From: Trissonchulus latispiculum
Lineage: Eukaryota; Nematoda; Enoplea; Enoplida; Ironidae
Length of the DNA: 64,000 bases
NCBI GenBank assembly: GCA_030248195.1
Contig: JASAND010015750.1
Span: forward strand, 62,001 to 126,000
Direction of reading: 5' to 3'
The notes below the pieces were generated by a model. That model made no database searches, was not told where the DNA came from, and saw nothing but the letters and a program-made list of their open reading frames with translations. Shown here in pieces: positions 11,331 through 23,999 of this stretch. Within the stretch, counting starts at the first letter, position 1, and the number at the start of each line of letters is the position of its first letter. The translations under genes and the position numbers were made by a program.

Positions 11331-12208
11331 AACTTAGAACCTCCTAGATATTATGTGAAAGCTTCTCGAATTATCAGCTTCGTAAACCCTGCCTGTGAAA
11401 AAGCCTGAAAAAAGTTTGGGAAAGTTTAAACAAGTGTTAAGAGAGCTAAGAAAAGTTCGACTGGCGACAGTTGACAGCCACAGGAAAGTTTAGAATCGTT
11501 TGGATGAAGTTTGGCTGCCACCCTGTGTTAAGGATATGATGGGGAGAAAGATTGAACAACGTTTTGGAAAAAGTGGGGCAACTTTGGCAACCTCCGAAAA
11601 GTTTGACCATATCCCTCCAGTTTGTAAAGTCAGCACTGCAACAAAGGCTAACAGGTTCCTATGCAATTTATATAATTAGCAGCAAACTAATATAATTAGT
11701 CTCCCACTGACCGTTATCATGGCAACCACCTCTACCAAAATTTCCACCCAAAAATAGCCTGAAAAGTGGTCCGAATTGTCCTCACACATACTACTTATGT
11801 GCGATAAATCATAAAACTTATTAAAAGCTTGAAAGCTTAATTTTTAGAAAAAACCGCACATATTCGCTAAAAACATACAGCAAAACACATTTCCGATTTT
11901 GAAAACATCGCTTAAGAAAAATGGCCATATAGCTTTGAATTTTGTGAAAAATGAACGCGGGTCTGGACGGGGCAACGAAACTGTTGACGGGCCGGGCCTA
12001 GCGGGTCGAAGCATTTTGCGTTCCAGGCCGAAAGCGACAAATATTTTTCACGGGCAGGGTGAAAATACGGCCCGTGCAGTGCCCGTGCTTGGTAGCAGGA
12101 ATGCAAACTTGTTAAAACTACGAATGGTTTCTCGTTTTTACGAATGTACTGATTTGGAAAGCAAATTGCTTCCAGTTCCCAATTGCTTTTGTAATAAACA
12201 TGTTTTAA
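11331..12208. other. Non-coding stretch
   Basis: No reliable gene. A GC-rich patch (about 11955-12110) with GGGCCGGGCC words resembles the arms of the MITE at 8784-9271 and may be a remnant of a related element. Confidence 0.4.
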
Positions 12209-13266
12209 TCACCGTGAAAGACTGAAACATAGAAAAATAAGATTAAAAATTCTGATTCTTGAAAGAATAGTTGCCACTTGCGTTATTTTACAAAGCTGAC
12301 TATAACAAACTTCTCCAAGCAAAATGATTGATGCCATAAAATATCCAGACAGTGTCAACTTCACATTTGACCATAAGCGGGCCAAACCAAGGGGTTCGGG
12401 AGCTGTAACTGAAACTAAATTTTTGGGATCAGGTATGAGACCGTACTTGCTTAGAAGATAGTCCACATGACCAAATCGACGAATATCCAACAGAATCCGG
12501 TTAACAAAGTTTTTAAACTCTATGCTATGTTTTGCGATTATTGCATGGTAAGCTCCGTTTGGTCTGAGCAAACCCGTATCTTTGAAGGTGGTCACATCAT
12601 ATTTTAAAGTTACATAGTCAACGTAGTGGCTTTCAATCAAGGTGAAAACGTGTGTGTTCCATTTTATCAGTTCTAAAAGCTTGTTTCCGTTTTCCTCCAC
12701 TTGCAGTGGATGTCTATCTAGCGCTCTTCTGTGCTGAGCATAAAGAGGATTACCCAATAGTATTTCCTCCGTGTAAGCATTGTCTATGTTGGGTACAAGC
12801 CATGTAAAGCCACCTTCCAACCCTTTCCACAAATCATCGTAGTTGATCCAAGGAAGTAATTCACGTTTTGTGATCACGTGAGTGTTGTAAGCCGCAGCTA
12901 CATAAATGCCTACGAATAAGGACAGAAATATTTTAAAAAATGTACCAAATGAGGAAAGATATTTCGATAGGACCTTCAGCAAAAAGTAACCAAAAAATAT
13001 TGTCACCAAAATGCGCCAGGATAAAACCGACCATAAATTTAGCACTTGGATAGGCTTGGACTGCCAAAAAGAATTTACAGCATAATAGAGATCAATGCCA
13101 GCAACAGTATTTGTAAAATCCACAGCCAGACTGCGGTTGAAGGTACTGTGGAGGTAGGGCAATGATATATCTATACGACCATCCAATATGTCTTTAATAA
13201 GACCTGTTGATTTTCCGGTGACAGGAGAGAATATTCCATATTCTCCATCATTTGGTTTTGAAAATC
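12209..13266 (-). CDS. Ionotropic-receptor-like channel, main exon
   Basis: The frame begins at a likely splice acceptor (GTTTTCAG, plus 13267-13274) rather than at the internal ATG at 13186. It reads DGEYG, then GLIKDILDGRIDISL and AVDFT, the second half of ligand-binding lobe S1 of iGluR/IR proteins. A transmembrane helix follows (M1, about residues 55-72 counted from that ATG), then an M3-like helix (about 85-104, SLFVGIYVAAAYNTHV), a long S2 region and M4 (about 279-297), with the stop shortly after. The canonical M3 SYTANLAAF box is not kept, as is common in divergent IR chemoreceptors. Earlier exons must lie to the right, beyond the transposon nest. Confidence 0.75.
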
Positions 13267-13799
13267 TGAAAACCTAGGGGACACTTATTGCAAAGTTTAT
13301 ATTGCAGTTTAAAAACTAAAGGTGCAGTTAAATGGATATGCTTAGGTAGCTAGCTACAGTATTGGTGGCAAAGAGAGCTCTGTGCGTTTTCTCTTTGAAA
13401 AACCGCTTTAACCATGACCCCGAGTACCCAACTAAATATATTGTAATAATAATTAATAACTTTATTAATACTAATGATTATGATAATAATAATAATAATA
13501 CAGAAAATTTGAAAGGTTATAAATGTTTTAGGCAAGATTTTTCTTTCACCAAACAAGATAAAATCGTCATGATTTGGCTCATTTTCGAATTGCGATACGA
13601 TGCTGCTACAGGTGCATCAGGAAAAGGACTTTTAGTTTTCGCAAGAATTAGTTTGTTCCAAATTTTAAATGCATATCTATTTTAGATTTCTTTCAGAAAC
13701 GCAAGCCTAAACACTTTACAATAAATTCTTGAACTAAGTCAAACTGAAGTAGAGATCACAGTGAAATTGATTGCATCGATCCCCGTTTTGGAGGACTTC
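13267..13799. other. Intronic/non-coding stretch
   Basis: Probably intron of the receptor-like gene. It contains an AAT/ATA-rich simple-sequence tract at 13435-13505 and no gene. Confidence 0.4.
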
Positions 13800-14771
13800 A
13801 ATGCGTACTGCTGACGCAATCCGCAGTTCAAACTTTAAAATCATTGGTCAGACTTTTTAAAACTGAAATACGAGTAAAGTTTGTAAATCAGACTGACTAT
13901 GGGTACGTTCGTAATTATCTTAAAATTTGGAAGCTGCAGTAGGTAAACTAAGATCTGATACCTAACTGTTTAGTGAAACCTTTCTAGTGATTTGACGAAA
14001 ATAATTGCCACCAAGCCACTAAACTTGTAATAGACAACTGAGAAAATACCTCCAAAGAGTATGAAAGCATTTGCAAGTCAAAAGCTGTCTGTCGAGCTCA
14101 CTGTTCCCAACACACCAGAACAGAATGAAACTGCCAAAAGGATGAACCGATCATTGGTCGAATCAGTGAGAAGTATGACGAATCCTGCACACGTCAGCAA
14201 GTATTTTGGTACGAAGCTATATCTACAGCTCAGTACTTCAAGAATCGATCACCTATTGCAGCAGTGGCCAGGAACATACCATTTAAAGACGTTAATGGTA
14301 CAAATCCCAGTGTGTGGAATGTCCAGGTTTTTGCTTGCACAACTTATGCTCATATCTCCAAAGGTCACCGGCGGAAGTTTGACTCTAAAGCCAAAGTCTG
14401 CAAGTTGGTTGGTTACATTAGAAGCAAAGAATACCGGCTGTATGATACAGAGCGCAAGAAAGTGTTCACTCGTAGGGTTGTCACCTTTGACGAAGCTGTT
14501 CCTAGTCTTCAAACTAAAAGAGATGACGCGGTTGACTATCACAGCCAGCCCGATAGCTAACAGAACCCAAAATTCGGACATCAGGACCAGCAAGAAGAAG
14601 TAGAACCCCATCGTCTAGAAGTTGTGGACAACGATGCCGCTGATGCCCCGGCGGTTTGGAGATCCAACAGATCCAGGAGACCAGTTTCAGAATGGAAACA
14701 AGATAAGCCAGAGTGGAAGGTTTGTGACAGACTGAAAGAAAAATCTGCTCCATTCGACTGCCTGAGTGCTA
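13800..14771 (+). pseudogene. Ty1/copia pol, integrase part
   Basis: The plus strand shows copia integrase pieces: FKTEIRVKFVNQTDYG (degraded DNGGE site), then VPNTPEQNETAKRMNRSLVE with the catalytic Glu region mutated, the WNVQVFACTTYAHI box and DSKAKVCKLVGY. Several frame changes occur. The sequence breaks at ..LSAKI at 14771, where the helicase-bearing gypsy element begins, and continues at 31372. The 5' part with gag, protease and LTR is missing. Confidence 0.88.
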
Positions 14772-14775
14772 AAAT

Positions 14776-14960
14776 AGTAACTGACGCAAGAAACTGGTTT
14801 AATGACAGAACAAGACTAAGCAGTTAGACAATTAATAACAGTCTTTTATAAGCGAAAAGTAATTTGCATATTTGATAAACGAAAACAAGAACTAGTTAGA
14901 ACCGGTTCAAATGCACGAAGCCAGAGTTAGCACACAACAGGAACAACAGTTAGCGTTACA
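14776..14960 (-). repeat. 3' LTR of the helicase element
   Basis: 185 bp, minus-strand TGTAACGCTAACTG to GTTACT. It contains TATAAAA on minus (14844-14850), the likely polymerase II promoter box. It differs from the 5' LTR only by an extra ACA. Confidence 0.95.
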
Positions 14961-14970
14961 CTTCCCCCCT
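14961..14970 (-). promoter_or_regulatory. Polypurine tract
   Basis: Minus-strand AGGGGGGAAG directly before the TG of the 3' LTR, the plus-strand primer of reverse transcription. Confidence 0.85.
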
Positions 14971-15040
14971 ACGGAGGACTGGTCCCTAGTCCACAAACAA
15001 CGGGCGACGACCCTAGCCACCTGCAAGAGCCGGTGAGCCC

Positions 15041-16231
15041 TCAGTGGGTGCCAATTTCCACCTCATCGATCTGGTCAAAATCAGGCAGGTGGGATCGCTT
15101 GTTGATATATGGCTTGTTCTTGTAGGTGTCGTATGATGTTTGACGGTAGGACGTTGGGCTGAGGACGTAAGGATAATAAGCCAGGGTAGGGACAACGGTC
15201 TCCCAGATCTTCCAGAGTTCAAGAAGGCCACGATGATTTAAATGGAAATCATCGGACTCCTGTAGTGCATCACCAATAGAACCGATCGCATTCGGCTGGA
15301 AAGGCAAATAATCGACAGGATCGATAACCTTCACCACTGGACTGGTGATCCTGGCTGCCTTGGCCTTAATGAATGCGTTGAAGGCGGCCACCCGATGGAC
15401 CCGATTGGTAGGATAGGGCAAAGACAGCAGAAACACCTGATGAGGGTGGGAACGGATGGCTTACTCCATCCGCTTCCACTGTAGGTGCCACCTAGATGTT
15501 TCCTTCCGAGCGACATTTACGCCACACAGGAACACTACAATCATGTAGTCAGATAGGTGGAGCCTTCGGGCCTTGCATTTGGACAAGATTGTGGATGGGA
15601 TTCCGCCACTGACCGCCACCACTGATCCGCCCCCGATCTTTTTGACGAACTTCCCTTGGCTATCCGCCAGGAGCAACACCGATCCCCAAGGCCGCTGTGT
15701 GGGTATAATTAAGCGATTGAACATGGCATCCGCCGTAAACTGAATATTGAGCTGGCCTTCCTTCCATTCCTGTCGGATAGTGTCCAGCAGGGCTCCATAC
15801 CGATTTTTACCAGGGTACTCTTCGGGGCTGAGGGTGGTGGCCGCAGCTAGCCTGAGACCACACCCCCAATTGAAATCTGATTGACCCAAGCTGACAAAGT
15901 TGGACCCATCATTGCTGTTCCGAAAAGCATCCACAAGTTTGGGCTCCCCCATCATTCGACAGACCAAAAGGGACTTGTAGATGTCAGGCGCCATTCGATA
16001 CCATACCTCCGACGGCTCGAATCCAAGCTCGGCTACCCGAGCTTGTAGGTTTCCCGGGTCCTGGTGTGCGAATTCCCACAGGAGCCGATCCGCCCATTGA
16101 TGGCATCCGTGCTGTCGTAGACAACTGTACCAAAACGAGTGTTCCAAAGAGGTAAATCGGCAGCCCGCCAATTCAAAACGTCGTTGATGGTGTCGATGAA
16201 GAATATGGTCCTTGCCGACATACACAGGCAT
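15041..16231 (-). CDS. NADAR (YbiA-like) plus SGNH-hydrolase-like protein in env position
   Basis: The first in-frame ATG is at 16231, 21 bases past the integrase stop; the stop lies inside TGATTGTTTCAG, a possible splice acceptor, so a spliced mRNA is likely. Residues about 1-155 match NADAR: FELAGCRFTSLEHSF (conserved Glu), a Trp/Met/Lys helix region, and SDFNWGCGL followed by GKNRYGALL. NADAR proteins cleave N-glycosidic bonds; some remove ADP-ribose from guanine. From about residue 178 there is an SGNH-like fold: block I LLLADSQGKF, block II SGGIP, block III FLCGVN, block V DDFHLN. SGNH enzymes are esterases or lipases. A single TAA at 15463-15461 interrupts the SGNH part in frame. The length without it is 396 residues. 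Confidence 0.85.
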
Positions 16232-16251
16232 ATTCGGATGACCTGAAACAA

Positions 16252-16531
16252 TCACAGAAAAAGTTTTACATCATCGTTTTTGGCTCTTCGCGGTAACCGT
16301 TTCTTTAGCTGTTTGTTCGATTCCATTGAAGGCGGATCCTCGCGACTAAAGTACGGTCTAAGACGATTAAAATGTACTGTTTGCTCGCCTTTTTCGCCCT
16401 TAACAGTAACGTTAGGAAGACTTAAGGACGTGATTTCATATGGTCCACTCCAGTAAAAAGTTAGTTTTGGAGATCGTCCAACAGCGGTTACAGGGGTGTG
16501 GACTAAAACCAACTGTCCTTTCTCATAGTTA
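16252..16531 (-). pseudogene. Integrase C-terminus of the helicase element
   Basis: The frame reads LVLVHTPVTAVGRSPKL, FYWSGPYEI and VHFNRLRPY, the beta-barrel tail of Ty3/gypsy integrase, and stops at 16252. Its upstream half is at 22654 and beyond. The foldback element separates the two; deleting it with one TTA copy would restore the frame. Confidence 0.9.
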
Positions 16532-16539
16532 TGGGTCTG

Positions 16540-17030
16540 TCACGCTAAACTCCACCGCGAGTGCAGAAGGTTTCCGGAAAGTTGACAATTTGTCTAGAAA
16601 TATTTCGAGACAAGTTAACAACTTTCGAGACATTTTGTCGTGAAACATTTTGACTTTCGAGACATTTACAAAATATTTCTAGAAACATTACGCAATTGTC
16701 TAGAAAGTTTTATTAGCATTTCGAGACTTTTGGAAATATTTCGAGACTTTTGAAAATATTTCTAGACTTTTGAAAATATTTCGAGACTTTTGAAAATATT
16801 TCTGGACTTTTGAAAATATTTCAAGTAAATGGCAACAAAGACGTCTCGAAAGATTGAAATGTCTGGAAAAATTGTCTAGAAACATGAAAATGTCTCGAAA
16901 TGTGAAAAATGTCTAGAAAGATTGTCTAGAAACATGAAAATGTCTCGAAATATGAACAATGTCAAGAAACATGAAATGTCTCGAAATGTGAAAAATGTCT
17001 AGAAACACTGTCTAGAAACATGAAAATGTC
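16540..17030. repeat. Subterminal TTTCKAGAC array, left outer
   Basis: Short words TTTCGAGAC and TTTCTAGAC and their inverses (GTCTCGAAA, GTCTAGAAA) recur about every 15-25 bp, switching strand near 16830. Similar arrays occupy 17240-17460, 21590-21900 and 22190-22600. They may be transposase binding sites. Confidence 0.75.
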
Positions 17031-18559
17031 TAATTTGAACGTGAGAACTTCGCAAAACAAACTTTTCTGTTTGTGCGTATACTGTATACGTATACGTATA
17101 CATACGTATACCCAACAAATTCTTCGTGTTTTCTTTGGTAAATGGGGGTAATGTAAAGGGGGCGCTAAATGTTAAAAATAAGGTAAAATAACTGCCGATA
17201 TTTCGCGTATACTGCTATACTATGGGTGTGTCAGCTTTAACTCTACGGTGAGCGCAGAAGGTTTCCAGAAAGTTCAGAAAAAACGACTCGAAGGTTGTCA
17301 GCAAATGTCTCGAAAGCTGAAAATTGAAAATCAAAATTGTCTCAAAAAATTTCAAACTTTCTAGAAATGTTTGAAAACTGTCTCGAAACATGAGGGCAAA
17401 TTTTGCAGTTTCTAGAAAATTTTCCAAATTTCTAGAAACATTTCAATTTTTAGTTTCAGTTATTTACAGAATGAGAAAATTGCGAAAAATAGCTTTTTTG
17501 AGCCGAAAATTGAGTTTTTGTGTCCAATTTTTGAATCTATTATAAGGAGCCCAGAGACGAGATGGACGCCAAAGAAATACTTAACAGACGTAGAGTGCAG
17601 CTATCTATACGTCATTTTTGTATCTTTTGTCAATCGTTCAGAATAAGAGAAAGAGACTGTAGCTCCTGTTTTTCATGGTCCAAAAACATCCGATTTTCTA
17701 AAATTGTGACATTGAAAAAATTCACCAATAGTCCATCGTTCAATTGCATTGCACCAAAGTAACTCGGTGCACTCTACAATATGTCCTCAACTTGTGTACA
17801 AAGTTGTAGCGCTGTTTCTTTCATACAGCGAAAAATTTCTTGAACATTAACTTTTTAGCCTAACTTTTTCAGTTTCCTACGTTTAGCACATGTTGAGGTC
17901 ACCTTTAAAGGGCTCTACAGAACAATCGAAGCAATATTACGCAAAACGAACTTTTCTACTTTTGCGGACCCATTGGGAGTACAAAACATGTAAAAATGAG
18001 CTAAATCGGAGATGGTAGAAAAGTCGGCCAAAAATCGATCCCCCTCCTGAAAAAGGGGGGGGGGCTACGAACGGGCTCGACGTCGTCAGAGACAGCTACT
18101 TTTTCGCCCAATGTTTGGTAACATATCAAAGCCATCAAGTTTGGGGTGGGCAACAATATATACCATATACACCGCTTTTGGCAGGACGCCAAAGTACAAA
18201 TTTTAATGCGAAAAATGGGTTTTTCAAAAAGCTGTTTGTGGCTCCGGTCGGTGGATTAACGATTTGACTAATTCTGGTACTTTTTGCCACGAATATTTAC
18301 TGTTACTAAGTACTGAATATTAAATGTGTTCTGGCTTGATCGTCGCTTCATTCTTCATAAATAACAGGCAAAGTTTCAAATTTTTGCAAAAAGTCGCAAG
18401 GTGACCGTGCGCCATTTTTGATCTGATAAAATTGACAGCCCTAGCCTACCCCTGCTTTTTACCAGTTATTAGGTTCTTACAGGAGCAAGCTGTGACTAAG
18501 TTTCGAGGGTGTTGGTTTTCCAGTTAGTGTACTAGCTCATTTTTAGGTCTGAAATAGAC

Positions 18560-20630
18560 TACATTTTTAGGTCTGAAAGGAATCTCTCTGGAACAAGACT
18601 TTATGTTCCCCTGGACTCCACACATTTTAAAAATTTAATTTTATCAGTTTCCAAAGTTTCGAATCCCCATCAGCCTCTAATGTGCCCATTGGCTGGTAAA
18701 GCGTAAGAGATCTAACATAATAGGGTCCTCACGCAACTTTAATACGTTTCAAGCTTTGCCATTAAATTGTTGAAGAAGGAGACGTTTTGTTAAATTTGTC
18801 CGAAATACATCTTACTAATGCAAAAACGTCACTGCAGGAAATGAGATACGCTTTTCTAAAGAGTAATTCATTAATATGAGATGTTCCCCTTCTATTTGCA
18901 TTGAATTGTCTTGTGTTGTCATGGCAGCAATTTTGATTAACCTTTGGCCTCAGTCCAGAATGTCTCCACTCAAGTTCTCAGACGAAGGTTTATATTACAT
19001 ATAAATACCTCTGCGTAGGCTGTCCTAATACTTTGTGCCACTTACTCATTGCTTGCTTGCGACAGCAGACACATTTAACAGCTGTCAAATTTTCCAGTCT
19101 TGTCGTCGTCAGTGCGAAGGTCATAATGTCAGATAAATGGGACAAGAGACAAAACAGACTAACGGAATGAAAGTAATGAAGGAAGTTTGAAATGAAAAAT
19201 TTTCTATTATATGTCAATAAAACTGAAACGAAACTAGGGACGTTTTTTTAAAGTTTTTAACTCTTGACAAAAAGGCCTTACACAGTTTGCATGTTTTTGA
19301 TTGGAGCTGATTTTAATTTTACTCAGAATATATCAAGTAAACAATATGCCTCGCAATAGTCAAATCATCAGTACTAATTTCACTGTAAAAAATTACCTAG
19401 CTGTTATCTATTCTTTCATGATCACTGTTGTCATTCAAGAAAAACAGATAGTTATCAGATATATTTTTAGTTTTGACATTAGTACTCCAACAGAAATTGC
19501 TGACCTGCACTCATTAAATGTTTAATATAGAATAGTTAATATAGTTACCAATTTTGATAGTTTTTGCCGTTTAATGATAGCAGTGGCAATGAGTAACATG
19601 AGCAAAAGTTCCCTTAATGGTTAGAATAGCTGTGAAACGGCACTCAAAATAATATCTGCACTCGATTTTAACTGATAGGGGGAGGGGGGCAGAGATGGAT
19701 GCGGGTTTAAAATTTCATTCATTTCCGGGGCCAGAGCCGGGCTGCTTTCCCAAATATGAATCCAAACACGGATTCCATACAACCTTTGTCTCGCCCTGAC
19801 CGCCCTGTACAAGGAACGGTGCCTAACTTTTGCAAAGATACTCATCAAATATAGTGCTTCGTTCAGTAGTGGCATCTGGGATGGGATCCCATGAGATGGG
19901 ATTAAAAACACATCCCATTTGAGATCAGTGGGATTTCTTGGGATCATTCTGCCCCATAATGCCTTCAAACAGCGTTTCCAAATTTCGAAAAAGTGCAATA
20001 TTGCGTGTAAAATAATCCTTAGATCTATGTATAGTTTTCCGTGAGATACAATCAAAGTGCGAAAAATTGGGTGTTGTAGGTCTATACGGGTGGAGGCTAA
20101 CTAACTAACTAGCTAATGAGCTGTGGTTTACCAAATGAACCCAACTTTGTTCCAATTAATACTCCAAGTATCGGTCTTAACTTATGTAAAATGACGTGAT
20201 TTCGTTAATCCCTGCGTTCGCAGTGCTAGATTACATTATCGAAATTGTCGCTGAAATTTGGTGCCATTTCGAAGATGTGAGCCAATTACTCCAAATTACT
20301 GTGGCAGAATCGGCTGAAACTTTGCGCATGACAGGCCAGTGAGTGTACCAAGATATGCAGAGAGCTAGGTCACTTAGCCTCGTTCCAATGTTTAGAAATG
20401 CTAGATTGATTTCTCGAAGTATGGATGGCTATCGCTCCAAAAAGCTCTAAGACAGTTGTAGTGCATACTGAACGAAGGAAGCGTCATATCGAAAAACGGA
20501 TTTCATATTCGGATTCAGCTTGTCAAATAACCCCTATATTATAGGGCCTATAACCACCTTTTCGGCGAAATCGGAGACAAAATTTTTTTGATCCCATTTT
20601 TACTGCGCTTATCTAGCTTTTCAGGCCTAA
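18560..20630. other. Central region of the foldback element
   Basis: About 2 kb between the inverted arms. Its open frames are short and resemble no transposase; no gene is seen. Confidence 0.5.
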
Positions 20631-22189
20631 AAATAAGGGTTATTTCTTAACGAAAAGTTTCCTAGCTCACTAACCAGAAAGCCTAAGTCCTCAAATCCTA
20701 CAGACAGTTTGCCCCTATTAGAGCCTAATATTCGCTAAAAAGCTGGGGTAGGCTAGGGGCTGTCGCTTTTATTAGATCGAAAACGGCGCACGGTCACATC
20801 GCAACTTTTCGCAAAATTTCAAAATTTGAGCTGTTATAGCTGAAGAAGGAAGCAACGCTCGAAAGCCGGAATACTTTTAATATTTAGCACTAGTAACAGA
20901 TAACATTTATGGCTGAAAGTTTCAGAATTGGTCAAACCGTTAATCCGCCAGAGCTGAAAAAACCTTTTTGAAAAATCCCACTTTCCCACCAAAATTTGTA
21001 CTTTGGCGTCTTGCCAAAAACGGTGTATATGAGATATATAGTTGCCCACCCTAAACATTTTTACTTTTATATGTTGGCTAATGTTGGGGGGAAAAGTAGC
21101 TCTCTCCGACGATGTCGTGCCAACCCCTTCGTAGCCTCCCCCCTTAAATAGAATTTAAATTTAGTCTGGACGGCATCGGGGCTGAACCACCGAGACTGGC
21201 ATTGGGACCCAAGCCCAGGTGCATCCCTAGCAAACTTCAGCAATTCGGGTTAATTTCAATATTTCAGCAACACATCCCGATACGCTATTAGGTAAAGTAG
21301 TTTGGAAGCTTTAAATAACAGTAAATTTTTAATTATTGACATTTTTTAATAAATTTAACAGCATAGTTATCGTATAGCATTTCTCTTGATTTTAATCGAA
21401 CAATTCCGATGACGTTCTCTTGATGATCCCGTCTTTCTGTACAAATCCCAATAGCCGCTCTATTTCCAAGATATCTGGTATAAGGAAACTAGTTAACCAC
21501 CACCCCTTTTTCCCCCGACAAACCCTTAACAGAGTTGACTAAAAGCTACTGGTGACTTTCTCTATTTCCGGAGTGAAATATTTCGAGACATTATATTTTT
21601 CGAGTCTTTTTATGTTGCGATGACGAATTGTGTACAAACGTTTTCATTTTACGAGACATTTTTTAAAATTATAGAAACATTTTTATATGTCTCGAAATAT
21701 TTGAATTTGTCTCGAAATAATTTCATTTGTCTTGAAATATTTCCATTTGTCTCGAAATATTTTAGGAAGTCTCGTAACACAATTCTGCAAAATCTAGACA
21801 AATTCGCGCTATGTATCAAAAGTTTTTTGAAAAGTCTCGAAAGTTGAAAGTCTTTCGAGACAGAAAGTGTCGAAAGTTAGAAAATATTTCGAGACGCCAA
21901 CTTTCCCGAAACCGGCACTCGCTGTGGAGTTAAAGCAGGCACACCCATAAATTAAAAAGTGCTCAAAAGATTAAGTTTTAGGTGTACCATGTATCAAGTA
22001 AGAAAATAGATGGGGTCGATTGGGAAATTCACCCTCCCCCTCCACTAAAAAAACCCAGCACAATACATGAGCTTAATCACAACCGGTGAAGGTGTCTATA
22101 TATACATGGATAAACAGTAAGCATAAAGCATCAGGCATCTAAACTGGCAAAAGATCCGAAACTTAGCAAAGATTTGAAAGTTACCAGCT

Positions 22190-22600
22190 GTCTCGAAAGT
22201 TAGTAAATGTCTATAAAGTTAATAACTTGAAACTTCAACGAAGTCTAGAAACTTCTCAACATTTGTCTCGAAAGTTGTTACCGATGTCTCGAAAGTTTGC
22301 AATTGTCTCGAAATATTTCTAGACTTTTGACAAACTTCCCGGAAAGTTGAAAATGTTTCAAGACATATTTCTATATTTCTAGAAAGTTGACATTTTGTCT
22401 GGAAATATTACTTAACTTTCTAGAAAGTTTGAAAATATTTCGAGAAAAATTTCAATATTTCTAGAAAGTTGAATTTTTGTCTCGAAATATTACATAACTT
22501 TCTAGAAAGTTTGAGAATATTTCTAGACAAATTTTTGGCAAATGTTCCAACTTTCGAGACATATTTCTAGACAAATGCCAAACTTTCAAGTCTTTTTTCC
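22190..22600. repeat. Subterminal TTTCKAGAC array, right outer
   Basis: Mirror copy of the array at 16540-17030, with the same words in inverted order. Confidence 0.75.
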
Positions 22601-22653
22601 CTACTTTCCGGAAACCTTCTGCACTCGTGGTGGAGTTTAACGTGACAGACCCA

Positions 22654-23999
22654 TTAAAGGGCATGTAGATACGCTTATCGTACTGCTTTTTCTGTGCTTC
22701 CTGAGCCTTTGCGATTTCCGCTTTCGCTGCTTGGCGTGCTTTATAGGCACGATATACCACCATCTGTTTATAGTTATCAGTATCAATAATTTTCTCTCGA
22801 GGTGGCTGGAGTACTAAATTTATAGGAAGACTCGGTGTGCGCCCGAACGTTAGCAAGAATGGTGTTTCTTTAGTACTAGCGTGCTTTGCCGTATTATAGG
22901 CAAAGACAACTGCTGGTATGTATTCATCCCAATCTGTATGAGACTCATTCACATACATCTTAACCATTCTTTCGAATGTCTTATTCCACCTCTCTACCAA
23001 TCCCTGACTGTGCGGATGGTAAGAGGAAGACGCAGTCTTGTCGGTGCCGCAGTATTTTAACAATTGTTTAATCAATTGTGACTCAAGATTTGAACCACGG
23101 TCACTGCGAATTACTGATGGAGCTCCATGTCGGTATATGATGCATTGCATCATAGACCGAGCTATTGTAACAGCTTTCGCATCTGGCAGAGGTTCGGCTT
23201 CTACATACTTGGTTAAACTGTCAGAAAAAACAACAACATATTTGTTGCCGTGAATGGTTGTTGGGAAGGGTCCCATAAGGTCAACAACAATTTGTTCAAA
23301 TGGCCCGCTTGGTTCTATTGGCTTTAATGGTGCTCGCCCATGACAAACAGGATCCTTCCCGGTTTGGCATAAGTGGCAAGAGCGGCAGTACTGCCACACT
23401 CTCTGCCTCATATTTGGCCAATAAAAACAAGTTCTTGCTCGATGCAAAGTTTTCTCAAAACCCAGGTGGCCCCCGTGTGGTGAATCGTGTAATTCATACA
23501 TAATATCCACCACCATTTCATCAGGGATAACCACTTTATGGCCTGAGCCTGAGTCAACTTGGCAGAGCACTCCATTTTCCATGGTAAATGCATCAGCTGC
23601 CTTAACAGATTCACTGTTTAGGTCAGTCAAATCTCCCTCCTCAAGAAACTTGATGAGGGATCCCCACCGAGAATTCAGCTGTCTAGATCTAAGGGGAATT
23701 GGTTCCAACTTTTTGTTGTCGGCTGCCCCACAGAATCCTACTTGCACCGCCTTGTCATTAATAGGTTCTACTTCTGGAATCCTGGACAGATAGTCTGCAT
23801 TTCCATTTGCGGAACCTTTCTTGTACTCCGTTAAAAAGGTGTACTCTTGGAGGGACGTATACCACCTAGCTGCTTTATCAGTAGTATATCGGCCATCCAT
23901 GATGTACTTCAAGGGCTTATGATCCGTCAGCAAGGTAAAATGGTGGCCATAAAGGTAGGGTCTAAAGTGCTTAACTGTGCAGATAATGCCTAAGGCCTC
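22654..23999 (-). pseudogene. RNase H and integrase core of the helicase element
   Basis: Starting after a 1-base loss near 24000, the frame reads the RNase H end (TDHKPLKYIMDGRY, GNADYLSR), then the integrase zinc domain (HDSPHGGHLGFEKTLH with CRSCHLCQTGK) and the catalytic core: first Asp in VVDLMGPFP, second in IRSDRGSNLES, Glu in GLVERWNKT. The frame ends at 22654 where the foldback element begins; the following codons up to 22461 are foldback sequence. The integrase would insert element DNA into the genome. Confidence 0.93.

Larger units (their letters stand above)
16532..22653. mobile_element. 6.1-kb foldback-type element with ~2-kb inverted arms
   Basis: It begins TGGGTCTGTCACG and ends in the inverse of that sequence, with TTA on both sides (16529-16531, 22654-22656). 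The inverted similarity reaches about 2 kb into each side (16532 to ~18560, ~20630 to 22653) and includes a second inner end-like sequence (17222 and 21950). The outer 300-500 bp of each module hold dozens of TTTCGAGAC, TTTCTAGAC and inverse words. The centre (about 18560-20630) has no transposase or other gene, so the element is non-autonomous. The 3-bp TTA target recalls PIF/Harbinger elements; the arms recall Foldback elements. Confidence 0.88.

Noticed and set aside
22461..22653. Last ~64 codons of the integrase frame as an unusual C-terminus
   Set aside because: These codons are foldback-element sequence; the real integrase tail is at 16531-16252.
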